From positions 51,550 to 115,549 of the forward strand of contig NZ_BMZP01000005.1 in the NCBI RefSeq assembly GCF_014652855.1: a DNA stretch of 64,000 bases, read 5' to 3'. The DNA is from Novosphingobium pokkalii (GTDB lineage: Bacteria; Pseudomonadota; Alphaproteobacteria; Sphingomonadales; Sphingomonadaceae). Below are positions 20,612-28,819 of this stretch, piece after piece. The notes beneath the pieces are model-generated. The model was not told where the DNA came from, did not search any database, and was given only the letters and a program-made list of their open reading frames with translations. The first letter of the stretch is position 1. The number at the start of each line of letters is the position of its first letter. The position numbers were made by a program, and so were the translations under genes.

Positions 20612-22209
20612 GCGCGCCGGTCCTGACCACCGCGCTGGACCTGGCCAGCCCCGAAGCGCAGGCGCGCGCCGCGCACAACCGCGCCCTGGCGCAGGAACTG
20701 CGCGCCCGCGTGGCAAAAGCGGCACTGGGCGGCGACGAGCGTGCCCGCGCCCGCCACACCGCGCGCGGCAAGTTGCTGCCGCGCGAGCGGGTTGAGCGCC
20801 TGCTCGATCCCGGCTCTCCGTTCCTGGAAATCGGGCAACTGGCCGCCCATGGCCTTTACAACGATGAAGTGCCGGGCGCGGGCATCATCGCCGGGATCGG
20901 CCGGGTTTCCGGCCGGCAATGCATGGTCTTTGCCAACGATGCCACGGTCAAGGGTGGCACCTATTTCCCGATGACCGTGAAGAAGCACCTGCGCGCGCAG
21001 GAAATCGCGCAGGAAAACCGCCTGCCCTGCATCTATCTGGTGGACTCGGGCGGCGCCAACCTGCCCAATCAGGCCGAAGTCTTTCCCGATCGCGATCATT
21101 TCGGCCGCTTCTTCTACAACCAGGCGCGGATGAGCGCATCCGGCATCGCCCAGATCGCGGCGGTGATGGGCTCGTGCACCGCAGGCGGCGCCTATGTTCC
21201 GGCGATGAGCGACGAGACGGTGATCGTCAAGGAACAGGGCACGATCTTCCTGGCCGGGCCGCCGCTGGTCAAGGCCGCGACGGGCGAGGAAATCAGCGCC
21301 GAAGACCTGGGCGGCGGCGATCTTCACGCGCGGCAATCGGGCGTGGTCGATCACCTGGCGGAAAACGATGATCACGCCCTGTCGATCGTGCGCGACGTGG
21401 TGTCCCACCTCGGCCCGGCCGAGACCGCGCGCGTCGCCCGGCGCGAAAGCCGCCCGCCGCTGCACGATCCGCAAGACCTCTACAGCGTGATCCCGCAAGA
21501 CGTGCGCGCGCCCTACGATGTGCGCGAAGTGATCGCGCGGATCGTCGATGGCAGCGAATTCCACGAATTCAAGGCGCTGTTCGGCACCACGCTGGTTTGC
21601 GGCTTTGCCCATGTCCATGGCTTGCCGGTGGCGATCCTGGCCAACAACGGCGTGCTGTTTTCGCAAAGCGCTCAAAAGGGCGCGCATTTCATCGAGCTGG
21701 CCTGCCAGCGCGGCATACCCCTGCTGTTCCTGCAAAACATCTCGGGCTTCATGGTCGGCGGCAAGTATGAAGCCGAAGGCATTGCCAAGCACGGGGCCAA
21801 GCTGGTGACGGCCGTGGCCACGGCCAATGTGCCCAAGATCACCGTGCTGATCGGCGGCAGTTTCGGCGCGGGCAATTATGGCATGTGCGGGCGCGCCTAT
21901 TCCCCGCGCTTCTTGTTCACCTGGCCCAACGCGCGCATTTCCGTGATGGGCGGGGAACAGGCTGCCAGCGTGCTCGCCACCGTGCACCGCGATGCGGCCA
22001 CCTGGAGCGCGGAGGAAGCCGAGGCGTTCAAGGCGCCGATCCGCCAGAAATACGAGGATGAAGGCAATCCCTATTACGCCACCGCCCGCCTGTGGGACGA
22101 TGGGGTGATCGATCCGGTGCAGACCCGCGATGTCGTGGGCCTGGCACTCGAAGCCTGCCTCGAAGCGCCCTTTGCCGATCGCCCGTCCTTCGGCGTGTTC
22201 CGGATGTAA
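20608..22209 (+). CDS. liuB: Methylcrotonyl-CoA carboxylase, carboxyltransferase (beta) subunit
   Basis: 533 residues, the usual length. It contains the two crotonase-like halves of acyl-CoA carboxyltransferases: [61 protein letters not shown], then [40 protein letters not shown] and [15 protein letters not shown]. The [10 protein letters not shown] and NISGFMVG signatures are those of the methylcrotonyl rather than propionyl enzyme. It works with the biotinylated alpha subunit encoded next to it. ATG 20608 lies in an ATGA overlap with the dehydrogenase gene. Confidence 0.95.
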   Translation: MSAPVLTTALDLASPEAQARAAHNRALAQELRARVAKAALGGDERARARHTARGKLLPRERVERLLDPGSPFLEIGQLAAHGLYNDEVPGAGIIAGIGRVSGRQCMVFANDATVKGGTYFPMTVKKHLRAQEIAQENRLPCIYLVDSGGANLPNQAEVFPDRDHFGRFFYNQARMSASGIAQIAAVMGSCTAGGAYVPAMSDETVIVKEQGTIFLAGPPLVKAATGEEISAEDLGGGDLHARQSGVVDHLAENDDHALSIVRDVVSHLGPAETARVARRESRPPLHDPQDLYSVIPQDVRAPYDVREVIARIVDGSEFHEFKALFGTTLVCGFAHVHGLPVAILANNGVLFSQSAQKGAHFIELACQRGIPLLFLQNISGFMVGGKYEAEGIAKHGAKLVTAVATANVPKITVLIGGSFGAGNYGMCGRAYSPRFLFTWPNARISVMGGEQAASVLATVHRDAATWSAEEAEAFKAPIRQKYEDEGNPYYATARLWDDGVIDPVQTRDVVGLALEACLEAPFADRPSFGVFRM

Positions 22210-22213
22210 GCGC

Positions 22214-24064
22214 ATGATCCAGTCCATCCTCATCGCCAATCGCGGCGAAATCGCCTGCCGGATCATCCGCACCGCCCGCTGCCTGGGCCTGCGCACCGTG
22301 GCCGTCCATTCCGAGGCGGACGCAAACGCCATGCACGTGCGCCTGGCCGACCAGGCCGTGGCCATCGGCGGCCCGGCCCCGCGCGATTCCTATCTGGTGG
22401 GCGAGCGGATCATCGCCGCCGCGCTGGAAACCGGGGCGCAGGCGATCCATCCCGGCTATGGCTTCCTTTCGGAAAACGCCGCCTTCGCCCAGGCAGTGAT
22501 CGACGCTGGCCTCGTCTGGATCGGCCCGCCGCCCTCGGCGATTTCCGCCATGGGCCTGAAAGACGCGGCCAAGGCCTTGATGCAGCAGGCCGGGGTGCCG
22601 ACCACGCCGGGCTATCTCGGCGAAGACCAGGATCCCGCGCGGCTGGCGCAGGAAGCGGCCAAGGTCGGCTATCCGGTGCTGATCAAGGCCGTGGCCGGCG
22701 GCGGCGGCAAAGGCATGCGCCTGGTCGAGCGCGCGGAGGACTTTGCCGACGCGCTGGCCTCGTGCCAGCGCGAGGCCGCCGCATCGTTCGGCAATGCCCA
22801 TGTGCTGATCGAGAGATACATTCTCTCGCCCCGCCACATCGAAGTGCAGGTGTTTGGCGACAGCCACGGCCAGGTCGTCCACCTCTTCGAGCGCGATTGC
22901 TCGCTGCAACGCCGCCACCAGAAAGTGATCGAGGAAGCCCCTGCGCCGGGCATGGACGCGGCGACCCGCGCGGCCGTCTGCCAGGCCGCGGTGCGCGCGG
23001 CCCAGGCGGTGGGATACCAGGGCGCGGGCACGGTGGAATTCATCGCCGATGGATCGGAAGGCCTGCGCGCCGACCGCATCTGGTTCATGGAAATGAACAC
23101 CCGGCTCCAGGTGGAACACCCGGTGACCGAGGCGATCACCGGCCAGGATCTGGTCGAGTGGCAGATCCGCGTGGCCAGCGGCGAGCCACTGCCCTGCGCG
23201 CAGGAAGACCTGCGCATCACCGGCTGGGCAATGGAAGCGCGGCTCTATGCCGAAGACCCGGCCAAGGGCTTCCTGCCCTCGATCGGGCGGCTCGATTACC
23301 TGCACTTCGGGACGGCGCCGGGCGGGCGGGTCGACACCGGCGTGGCGCAGGGTGACACGATCACCCCGTTTTACGATCCGATGGTGGCCAAAGTGATTGC
23401 CCATGGCCCCACCCGCGAAGAAGCGCGGCAGCGGCTGGCGGCCATGCTCGATGGCACCGCCGTCTGGCCGGTGCGCACCAACGCCGCGTTCCTGGTGCGC
23501 GCGCTGGCCCATCCGCAGTTCGTGGCCGGCACGGTCGATACCGGGGTGATCGGGCGCGACGGGGCGGCGATGGCCGAGGCGCTGCCGCCTTCCCCGGCAG
23601 CGCTCGCCCGTGCCGCCGCGCGGCTCATCGCGCCCAGCCTGGCGCCGGGCCTGCGCCTCAATGCCGCGCCGGCCCGCACCGGGCATTTCCTGCTCGATGG
23701 CGCGCCGATCGCCATTGCGCTGGATGGCACGCATGCCGCCACCGCCACACCGGAACGCGCGACGCTGGTGTGCGAAAGCGGCCAGGCCTGGCGGCTGGAG
23801 CCGTGGCACCACCAGGCCAGCGATGCCGCCAGCGCCGGCGATGGCGCGATCCTGGCGCCGATGCCGGGCCGCGTGATCGCGGTCGATGTGGCCCAGGGGC
23901 AGGCCGTGACCAAGGGGCAAAAGCTCTTGACGCTGGAAGCGATGAAGATGGAACACACCCTGCTTGCCCCGTTCGATGGCGTGGTCGAAGCGCTGCAAAC
24001 CGAAGCGGGCGCGCAAGTGCAGGTCGATGCCCTGCTCGCCCGCATTGCCCATCAGGAGGCCTGA
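22214..24064 (+). CDS. liuD: Methylcrotonyl-CoA carboxylase, biotin carboxylase/BCCP (alpha) subunit
   Basis: 616 residues. The biotin carboxylase core covers residues about 1-445: ILIANRGEIACRIIRTARCL, HPGYGFLSENAAFAQ, KAVAGGGGKGMRLV as the ATP-grasp glycine loop, and FMEMNTRLQVEHPVTEAITG. A linker follows, then the biotinyl domain, whose EAMKMEHTL contains the modified lysine. The start lies 4 nt after the beta-subunit stop. The complex converts 3-methylcrotonyl-CoA to 3-methylglutaconyl-CoA. Confidence 0.95.
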   Translation: MIQSILIANRGEIACRIIRTARCLGLRTVAVHSEADANAMHVRLADQAVAIGGPAPRDSYLVGERIIAAALETGAQAIHPGYGFLSENAAFAQAVIDAGLVWIGPPPSAISAMGLKDAAKALMQQAGVPTTPGYLGEDQDPARLAQEAAKVGYPVLIKAVAGGGGKGMRLVERAEDFADALASCQREAAASFGNAHVLIERYILSPRHIEVQVFGDSHGQVVHLFERDCSLQRRHQKVIEEAPAPGMDAATRAAVCQAAVRAAQAVGYQGAGTVEFIADGSEGLRADRIWFMEMNTRLQVEHPVTEAITGQDLVEWQIRVASGEPLPCAQEDLRITGWAMEARLYAEDPAKGFLPSIGRLDYLHFGTAPGGRVDTGVAQGDTITPFYDPMVAKVIAHGPTREEARQRLAAMLDGTAVWPVRTNAAFLVRALAHPQFVAGTVDTGVIGRDGAAMAEALPPSPAALARAAARLIAPSLAPGLRLNAAPARTGHFLLDGAPIAIALDGTHAATATPERATLVCESGQAWRLEPWHHQASDAASAGDGAILAPMPGRVIAVDVAQGQAVTKGQKLLTLEAMKMEHTLLAPFDGVVEALQTEAGAQVQVDALLARIAHQEA

Positions 24065-24067
24065 ACC

Positions 24068-24520
24068 ATGAGCGGACGCTTCTTTGCAGACTGGCAGGTG
24101 GGCGACCGGATCGAGCATCCGATCCGCCGCACCGTGACCGAGACCGACAACCTGCTGTTTTCGTGCATGACGCACAACCCGCAGCCGCTGCATCTCGATG
24201 CCGAAGCCGCGCGCGCCAGCGAATTCGGCCAGATCCTGGTCAACGGCACTTATACCTTCGCGCTGATGGTCGGCCTGTCGGTGGGGGAAACCACGCTGGG
24301 CACGCTCATCGCCAATCTCGGCTATGACCAGGTGGTCATGCCCGCGCCGGTGTTCATCGGCGATACGCTCCACGCCACCAGCGAAGTGGTGGAACTGCGC
24401 CCCTCGCGCTCGCGCCCCGGTGCCGGCATCGTGACATTTGCCCACGAACTGGTGAACCAGCGCGGCGAAGTGGTGTGCCGCTGCCGCCGCAGCGCGCTGA
24501 TTGCCGGGGCACCGCAATGA
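24068..24520 (+). CDS. MaoC-like hot-dog dehydratase (candidate 3-methylglutaconyl-/itaconyl-CoA hydratase)
   Basis: 150 residues with a hot-dog fold. The hydratase motif is visible as FSCMTHNPQPLHLDAEAARAS (Asp/Asn and His dyad region), followed by ILVNGTYTFALMVGLSVGET. It sits where other bacteria carry the crotonase-type 3-methylglutaconyl-CoA hydratase. Its neighbours are the carboxylase alpha subunit (3 nt upstream) and the CitE-like lyase (4-nt overlap downstream). Known relatives hydrate itaconyl-, mesaconyl- or 3-methylglutaconyl-CoA. In the same gene order in M. tuberculosis the MaoC gene (Rv2499c) precedes the CitE-like Rv2498c. Reaction inferred from context. Confidence 0.82.
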   Translation: MSGRFFADWQVGDRIEHPIRRTVTETDNLLFSCMTHNPQPLHLDAEAARASEFGQILVNGTYTFALMVGLSVGETTLGTLIANLGYDQVVMPAPVFIGDTLHATSEVVELRPSRSRPGAGIVTFAHELVNQRGEVVCRCRRSALIAGAPQ

Positions 24521-25350
24521 AGCTGCGCTCGCTGCTGTTCGTGCCCGCCGACCGGCCCGATCGCTTTGCCAAGGCAGCGGCGAGCAGGGCAGACGCGGTG
24601 ATTCTCGATCTGGAAGATTCGGTCGCCCTCGCCGCCAAGGACCAGGCGCGCGAGGCGGTGGCCGCGTTCCTCGCGACCGATCGCCCCTGCCCGGTGTTCG
24701 TGCGGGTCAATCCGCTGGAAAGCGGGCTGATTGCCGCCGATCTGGCCGCCGTGCTGCCGGGCCGCCCCGATGCCATCGTGCTGCCCAAGGCAGAAGGGGC
24801 GGAAAGCGTCGGCACGCTGCTGGCGCTGATGGGCGCGCAAGCCCTGCCGATCCTGCCGATCGCCACCGAAACCCCGGCAGCCGTGTTCGAGCTGGGCAGC
24901 TATGGCGATGTGCGCGCCGCGCTGCTCGGCCTCACCTGGGGCGCGGAAGACCTGCCTGCCGCGATTGGCGCTGCTACTGCGCGCGAGGCGGATGGGCGCT
25001 ATACCGCGCCTTATGAACTGGTGCGCAGCCTCACGCTGTTTGGCGCGCACAAGGCGGGCGTGGCCGCGATCGAGACGGTCTATCCCGCCCTTGCCGATGC
25101 CGAAGGGCTCGCCGCCTATGCCGCCCGCGCGCGGCGCGATGGCTTTACCGGCATGATGGCGTTGCACCCTGCGCAAGTGCCGGTGATCAACCAGGCTTTT
25201 ACCCCGACACAGGCCGAGATCGACCACGCGTGCCGGGTGGTGGCGCTGTTTGCCGCCGATCCGACGCTGGGCGTGGTGCAACTCGACGGCCGGATGATCG
25301 ACCGCCCCCACCTCAAGCAGGCGCAAGCCGTGCTGGCCCGGCTGGATTAG
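24517..25350 (+). CDS. CitE/HpcH-family CoA-ester lyase (candidate (R)-HMG-CoA / citramalyl-CoA lyase)
   Basis: 277 residues from ATG 24517 (ATGA overlap with MaoC). CitE-family TIM barrel: LRSLLFVPADRPDRFAKA at the start, AVILDLEDSVA with the Mg-binding acidic residues, FVRVNPLESG, IVLPKAEG, ETPAAVFELGSYG and GLTWGAEDLPAAIGA, then GMMALHPAQVPVINQAFTPT. No classical DRE-TIM HMG-CoA lyase is in the operon, so this enzyme probably makes the final carbon-carbon cleavage. As I recall, the M. tuberculosis homologue Rv2498c cleaves (R)-HMG-CoA and citramalyl-CoA. The stop overlaps by 3 nt the stop of the convergent nagX gene. Confidence 0.85.
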   Translation: MKLRSLLFVPADRPDRFAKAAASRADAVILDLEDSVALAAKDQAREAVAAFLATDRPCPVFVRVNPLESGLIAADLAAVLPGRPDAIVLPKAEGAESVGTLLALMGAQALPILPIATETPAAVFELGSYGDVRAALLGLTWGAEDLPAAIGAATAREADGRYTAPYELVRSLTLFGAHKAGVAAIETVYPALADAEGLAAYAARARRDGFTGMMALHPAQVPVINQAFTPTQAEIDHACRVVALFAADPTLGVVQLDGRMIDRPHLKQAQAVLARLD

Positions 25351-26474
25351 GCCCGCAGGATCAGGCCCTTGCGGTCCATCGCCCAGCCGACCGCCCAGCA
25401 CACCATGGTATAGGCCAGCGCGCAGAGCAGAGAGCCGACCGCGCCGGGCGCGAGCGACTGGAACAGCGCCTTGCCCACCCAGTCATAGACCCCGCCTTCG
25501 GGCGTGGGGATCAGGTTGAGCACGGTGACGAACAGCTCGGAAAAGAGGTAGATCGCCAGCGGGTTGCGCCCCAGGATCAGGAAGAAGCGGGTGCCTTCGC
25601 GCCGCCCGGCAAGCTCGATCACGGCGATGATCGCGGCCAGCGCCAGGCAATCGATGCCCAGCGTGAGCAGGACATAGGACCCGGTCCACAGCTTCTTGGC
25701 GATCGGGAACCAGGGTGACCAGGCCAGGCCCGCGCCGACCAGCGCCAGCCCGTACAGAGCCATGCGCCGCGTGGTGCGGGCAAGGTCCGCGCCGCGCTGC
25801 ACCGCCAGGCCGGCAAGATAGCCACCCAGCACGTTGACGATCGCCGGCAGCGTGCCGAGCAGACCCTCGGGATCGAAGCCCGCGTCCTTCTTGTAGAGAT
25901 GACCCGGCCCCAGCAGCCAGAGATCGAGATGGGTGCCGACGTTGCCATATTTGTCGAACGCCATGCCCGGCGCGCTCAGCCCGACCAGGATCGCCCAATA
26001 GCCCAGCAGCAGCACCGCGCCGACCGCCAGAATCTGCCGCACCGAAAGCCAGCGCACCAGCAGCCCGGCGGCCAGATAGCACAGTGCCAGGCGTTGCAGC
26101 ACGCCCGGCACCCGCGTCAGCGCGAAAGGTTTCCACGTCCAGCCATCGGCGCCGTGCTGCACGAAGGGAAACCAGTACATCAGGTAGCCGAGCACAAAGA
26201 TCACCGCCGCGCGCCGGACCAGGCGCAGCACATAGGGCGCGGTGTCCACCCGCTTGCGCAGGGCAAAGCTCATCGCGTTGCCCATGGCGAACAGGAAGCT
26301 CGGGAAAATCGCATCGGCCAGGGTAAAGCCGATCCACTTGGCATGGACCAGTTGCGGGAAGGCCGGCGCCCCCGGCCCGGCGGTGTTGACCAGGATCATC
26401 AGGAAGATGGTGATCCCGCGAAACACGTCGAGCGCGGTGAAGCGGCGGGTGGGCGATGGCGTATTGTCAGTCAT
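25347..26474 (-). CDS. nagX: NagX / heparan-alpha-glucosaminide N-acetyltransferase-like membrane protein
   Basis: 375 residues with about ten membrane segments. ATG 26474 lies 8 nt inside the end of the GH89 gene, so the two are translationally coupled. The N-terminal block RFTALDVFRGITIFLMILVN, then LVHAKWIGFTLADAIFPSF and LFAMGNAMSFAL, lines up with the first conserved block of human HGSNAT. In my recollection that block contains the active-site histidine (His269); here it is His44 in VHAKW. HGSNAT moves the acetyl group from cytosolic acetyl-CoA to terminal alpha-glucosamine on the other side of the membrane. Bacterial NagX has instead been predicted to take up GlcNAc. The GH89 neighbour makes the acetyltransferase role attractive; see findings. 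Confidence 0.85.
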   Translation of the reverse strand: MTDNTPSPTRRFTALDVFRGITIFLMILVNTAGPGAPAFPQLVHAKWIGFTLADAIFPSFLFAMGNAMSFALRKRVDTAPYVLRLVRRAAVIFVLGYLMYWFPFVQHGADGWTWKPFALTRVPGVLQRLALCYLAAGLLVRWLSVRQILAVGAVLLLGYWAILVGLSAPGMAFDKYGNVGTHLDLWLLGPGHLYKKDAGFDPEGLLGTLPAIVNVLGGYLAGLAVQRGADLARTTRRMALYGLALVGAGLAWSPWFPIAKKLWTGSYVLLTLGIDCLALAAIIAVIELAGRREGTRFFLILGRNPLAIYLFSELFVTVLNLIPTPEGGVYDWVGKALFQSLAPGAVGSLLCALAYTMVCWAVGWAMDRKGLILRA

Positions 26475-28746
26475 GATCGGCCTCTGCCAGAACGCGGGCG
26501 ACGGCGGCCGCCGGATCGGCCGGGGCCTGGCCTGGCCAGAGTTTGCCATCGCTGAGCCACTCCTGCTCGAACGCGCGGATGCGCGCCAGGCTGGCGGCTT
26601 CGTCAAAGGGACGGTGGGCAATGGCCGCCGCGCGCTGGTCTTCCAGGAACAGCGCCCAGCGCGGCCAGTAATAGCCGCGATAGAGACCCTGCCACGCGCG
26701 CGAGGCATAGTCGGACAAGTGCCCCGCCCCACCCCAGACCGTGACGACGGCCTTGGCCTGCGTCACGAAGCTGGCCTGCTCGGCTGGCGTCGTGCCATAG
26801 GCGCGGGCCTGCGCCAGCCACGAGCCGAGCGTTTCCTGCTGCCCGCCGATCAGCGCGTCGATATCGTGCGCCAGCGCCTTGGCGCGGGCCGCAGCGGCAT
26901 CGCCCCGCGCCACATCCCCGGCGCGATAGGCGGCAACGGCGGCGGACAGGTCCTGATCCAGGCGCAGGCTGGCCTCGTGCCGGGCAAGGTCGACAATGTC
27001 ATAGGCCAGCAGGCGCGGCCAGGGGCGCGGCGCGGCGGCGATCAGCGCGGCAAGCCCCTGATGCAGCGCCGCGCGATCGCCGGGCGCGGGAGGATAGTCC
27101 GCGCCCAGCAGGCTGGGCCGCTTGAACAGCAGATAGGCACCTGCCTCCTCCTGCCACCAGCGCGGCGACCAATAGCGCGTGGCATAGGCGCCGCGCACGA
27201 TATCCTGCCATGCCGCGACGAGCGCCGGGCTGGCCGTGCCATAGCGCGCGCGCAGGTAGGGGCGCAGCCATTCGGCCAGCGGCGCCTGCGCACTCTGCCC
27301 CCAGGCCAGGTCATAGGCATAGGCGTAGACGATCGAATTGCTGTGCAGCCCTTCGGGAAACAGACCGAAACCGCGCAAGTGCCCTGCTTGCGGATTGCCA
27401 GCAAGCGCGCCCAGATCGCGGCGGTAGAACTCCAGGTCGCCATAGACCGGGTTGCTGCCGCCGTAATTGTGGACATAGCCATAGACCCAGTTCTTGCCGT
27501 CGAAAGCGTCGGTCCTGGCCCAGATGCCGGGATAGCGATCGTTGCCGATATCGAGGATCAGCATGCGCTCGTTTGGCACGCGGGACAGGAACGCGCGGAT
27601 CGCCTCGGGCGTCCAGAACGTCTTGTCCGCGCCGAACAGCCAGCCCTGCATCACCCAGGTCGCCCGCGGCGCTGCGGCGGTGATCGAGGCATAGAGCCGC
27701 TCGCCATAGGCCGCCAGGCGCGCATCGCGCACTTGCGGCGGCAGCGCGGCGGCGCGGGTGGCGGCGGAATTGGCCGCGCTGTTGGCCGTGCTGTCGCCAT
27801 AGCTGGCCTTGGCCGCATCGCTGCCGTCCTCGGCAATCGGCGGCACCATCTCGTTGAAAGCGTCGGCCAGGTAATATTCGCCCGGCCCATAGGTCTTGGT
27901 ATAGATTTCGATGAAGCGCCGCGCGAGCTTGGCAAACAGCGGATCGGACGGATCGAGCCAGTAAGTGCCGGGAAAGCCTTCCCACGCCCGCATGCGATAG
28001 ATCCGCGCCTCTGGGTGACGGCGGGCAAAGGCTTCGGGCACATAGCCGGAAAAGGCAGGCAGGATCGGCTTCATGCCCAGCGCCCGCATCCGCGCCAGGA
28101 TCTGTCCTTGCAGGCGATGCTTGCGCGCGATCCAGGTGGCCGAAAGCGGCGCGCGATAGCCGGCGATATTGCCCATGCGCTGCCACGGCAGGAACGGCGC
28201 GGCGGAAAGGCTTGCGGCAATTTCGCCATCGGCCAGCCCGCTTTCGCGCCAGAGCTGCGCCCAGACGTATTCCTGACCTTCCATGGCGAGCGGCGTATCG
28301 ACGCCGCGCGCGGCCATCAGGTCGATCTCGCGGCTCCACCGCGCCCAGTCCCACCAGGGCGAGGTATAGCCGAAGGTGCAGGTGTTGAGATAGGCGCGCA
28401 GGGCGAAGGGGGAAGTGACCGCGCCACTGTCCAGGTCGGGCAGCCCGCGCAGCGAGGCGTGGCGATCGCCTTCCCAGCTCAGCGAGAGGCGACCCTGGCG
28501 TTGCAGCACCTGCGCCAGGCCATGGACCAGCGCGACGGGGGAGGAACCGCGCGCCGCGATCCGGCCGTGATGAACGGTAACGCGGTAGCTGGGCTGGTCC
28601 GCGCGCTCCACGCGCAAATCCCAGCCTTGCGCGGGCAGGCCCAGGCGCACAAGCGCGGCCCGGGCGCTGTCGGCCGGCTGCGCCATGGCTGGACTGAGCG
28701 TCAGGCTCAGGCCAAAAGCAAAGGAAAGGGCGCGCATCGGCAGCAT
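26467..28746 (-). CDS. Alpha-N-acetylglucosaminidase, GH89 (NAGLU family)
   Basis: About 759 residues. ATG 28746 (or 28737, three residues later) starts a signal peptide ending SPAMAQ. The NAGLU signature is clear: RAYLNTCTFGYTSPWWDWAR, EIDLMAARGVDTPLAMEGQE, LPAFSGYVPEAF, YLADAFNEMVPP (putative catalytic Glu), WVMQGWLF and MLILDIGNDRYP. The C-terminal all-helical domain has LARHEASLRLDQDL-type segments. The enzyme hydrolyses terminal non-reducing alpha-GlcNAc. It lies between a TonB receptor and nagX in one leftward unit and opposite the nagB-nagA-PTS genes, so its product can enter the cell as GlcNAc. The natural alpha-GlcNAc glycan is not known. Confidence 0.93.
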   Translation of the reverse strand: MLPMRALSFAFGLSLTLSPAMAQPADSARAALVRLGLPAQGWDLRVERADQPSYRVTVHHGRIAARGSSPVALVHGLAQVLQRQGRLSLSWEGDRHASLRGLPDLDSGAVTSPFALRAYLNTCTFGYTSPWWDWARWSREIDLMAARGVDTPLAMEGQEYVWAQLWRESGLADGEIAASLSAAPFLPWQRMGNIAGYRAPLSATWIARKHRLQGQILARMRALGMKPILPAFSGYVPEAFARRHPEARIYRMRAWEGFPGTYWLDPSDPLFAKLARRFIEIYTKTYGPGEYYLADAFNEMVPPIAEDGSDAAKASYGDSTANSAANSAATRAAALPPQVRDARLAAYGERLYASITAAAPRATWVMQGWLFGADKTFWTPEAIRAFLSRVPNERMLILDIGNDRYPGIWARTDAFDGKNWVYGYVHNYGGSNPVYGDLEFYRRDLGALAGNPQAGHLRGFGLFPEGLHSNSIVYAYAYDLAWGQSAQAPLAEWLRPYLRARYGTASPALVAAWQDIVRGAYATRYWSPRWWQEEAGAYLLFKRPSLLGADYPPAPGDRAALHQGLAALIAAAPRPWPRLLAYDIVDLARHEASLRLDQDLSAAVAAYRAGDVARGDAAAARAKALAHDIDALIGGQQETLGSWLAQARAYGTTPAEQASFVTQAKAVVTVWGGAGHLSDYASRAWQGLYRGYYWPRWALFLEDQRAAAIAHRPFDEAASLARIRAFEQEWLSDGKLWPGQAPADPAAAVARVLAEADHD

Positions 28747-28780
28747 CGTTGGGCAAGACCCTTTGGAAATCGAAAAATAC

Positions 28781-28804
28781 CGGGCCTGCGATGAAGCAGG
28801 CCCG
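28781..28804 (-). terminator. GC hairpin with T-tract between TonB receptor and GH89 genes
   Basis: CGGGCCTGC pairs with GCAGGCCCG (9 bp) around a 6-nt loop. On the transcribed strand it is followed by GGTATTTTTCG, a short T-tract. It lies 16 nt after the receptor stop and 35 nt before the GH89 start, the same layout as 11385-11411. A leaky intrinsic terminator or a processing/stabilising hairpin that sets more receptor than enzyme is likely. Confidence 0.6.
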
Positions 28805-28819
28805 GCAGGCAGGGTGAAA

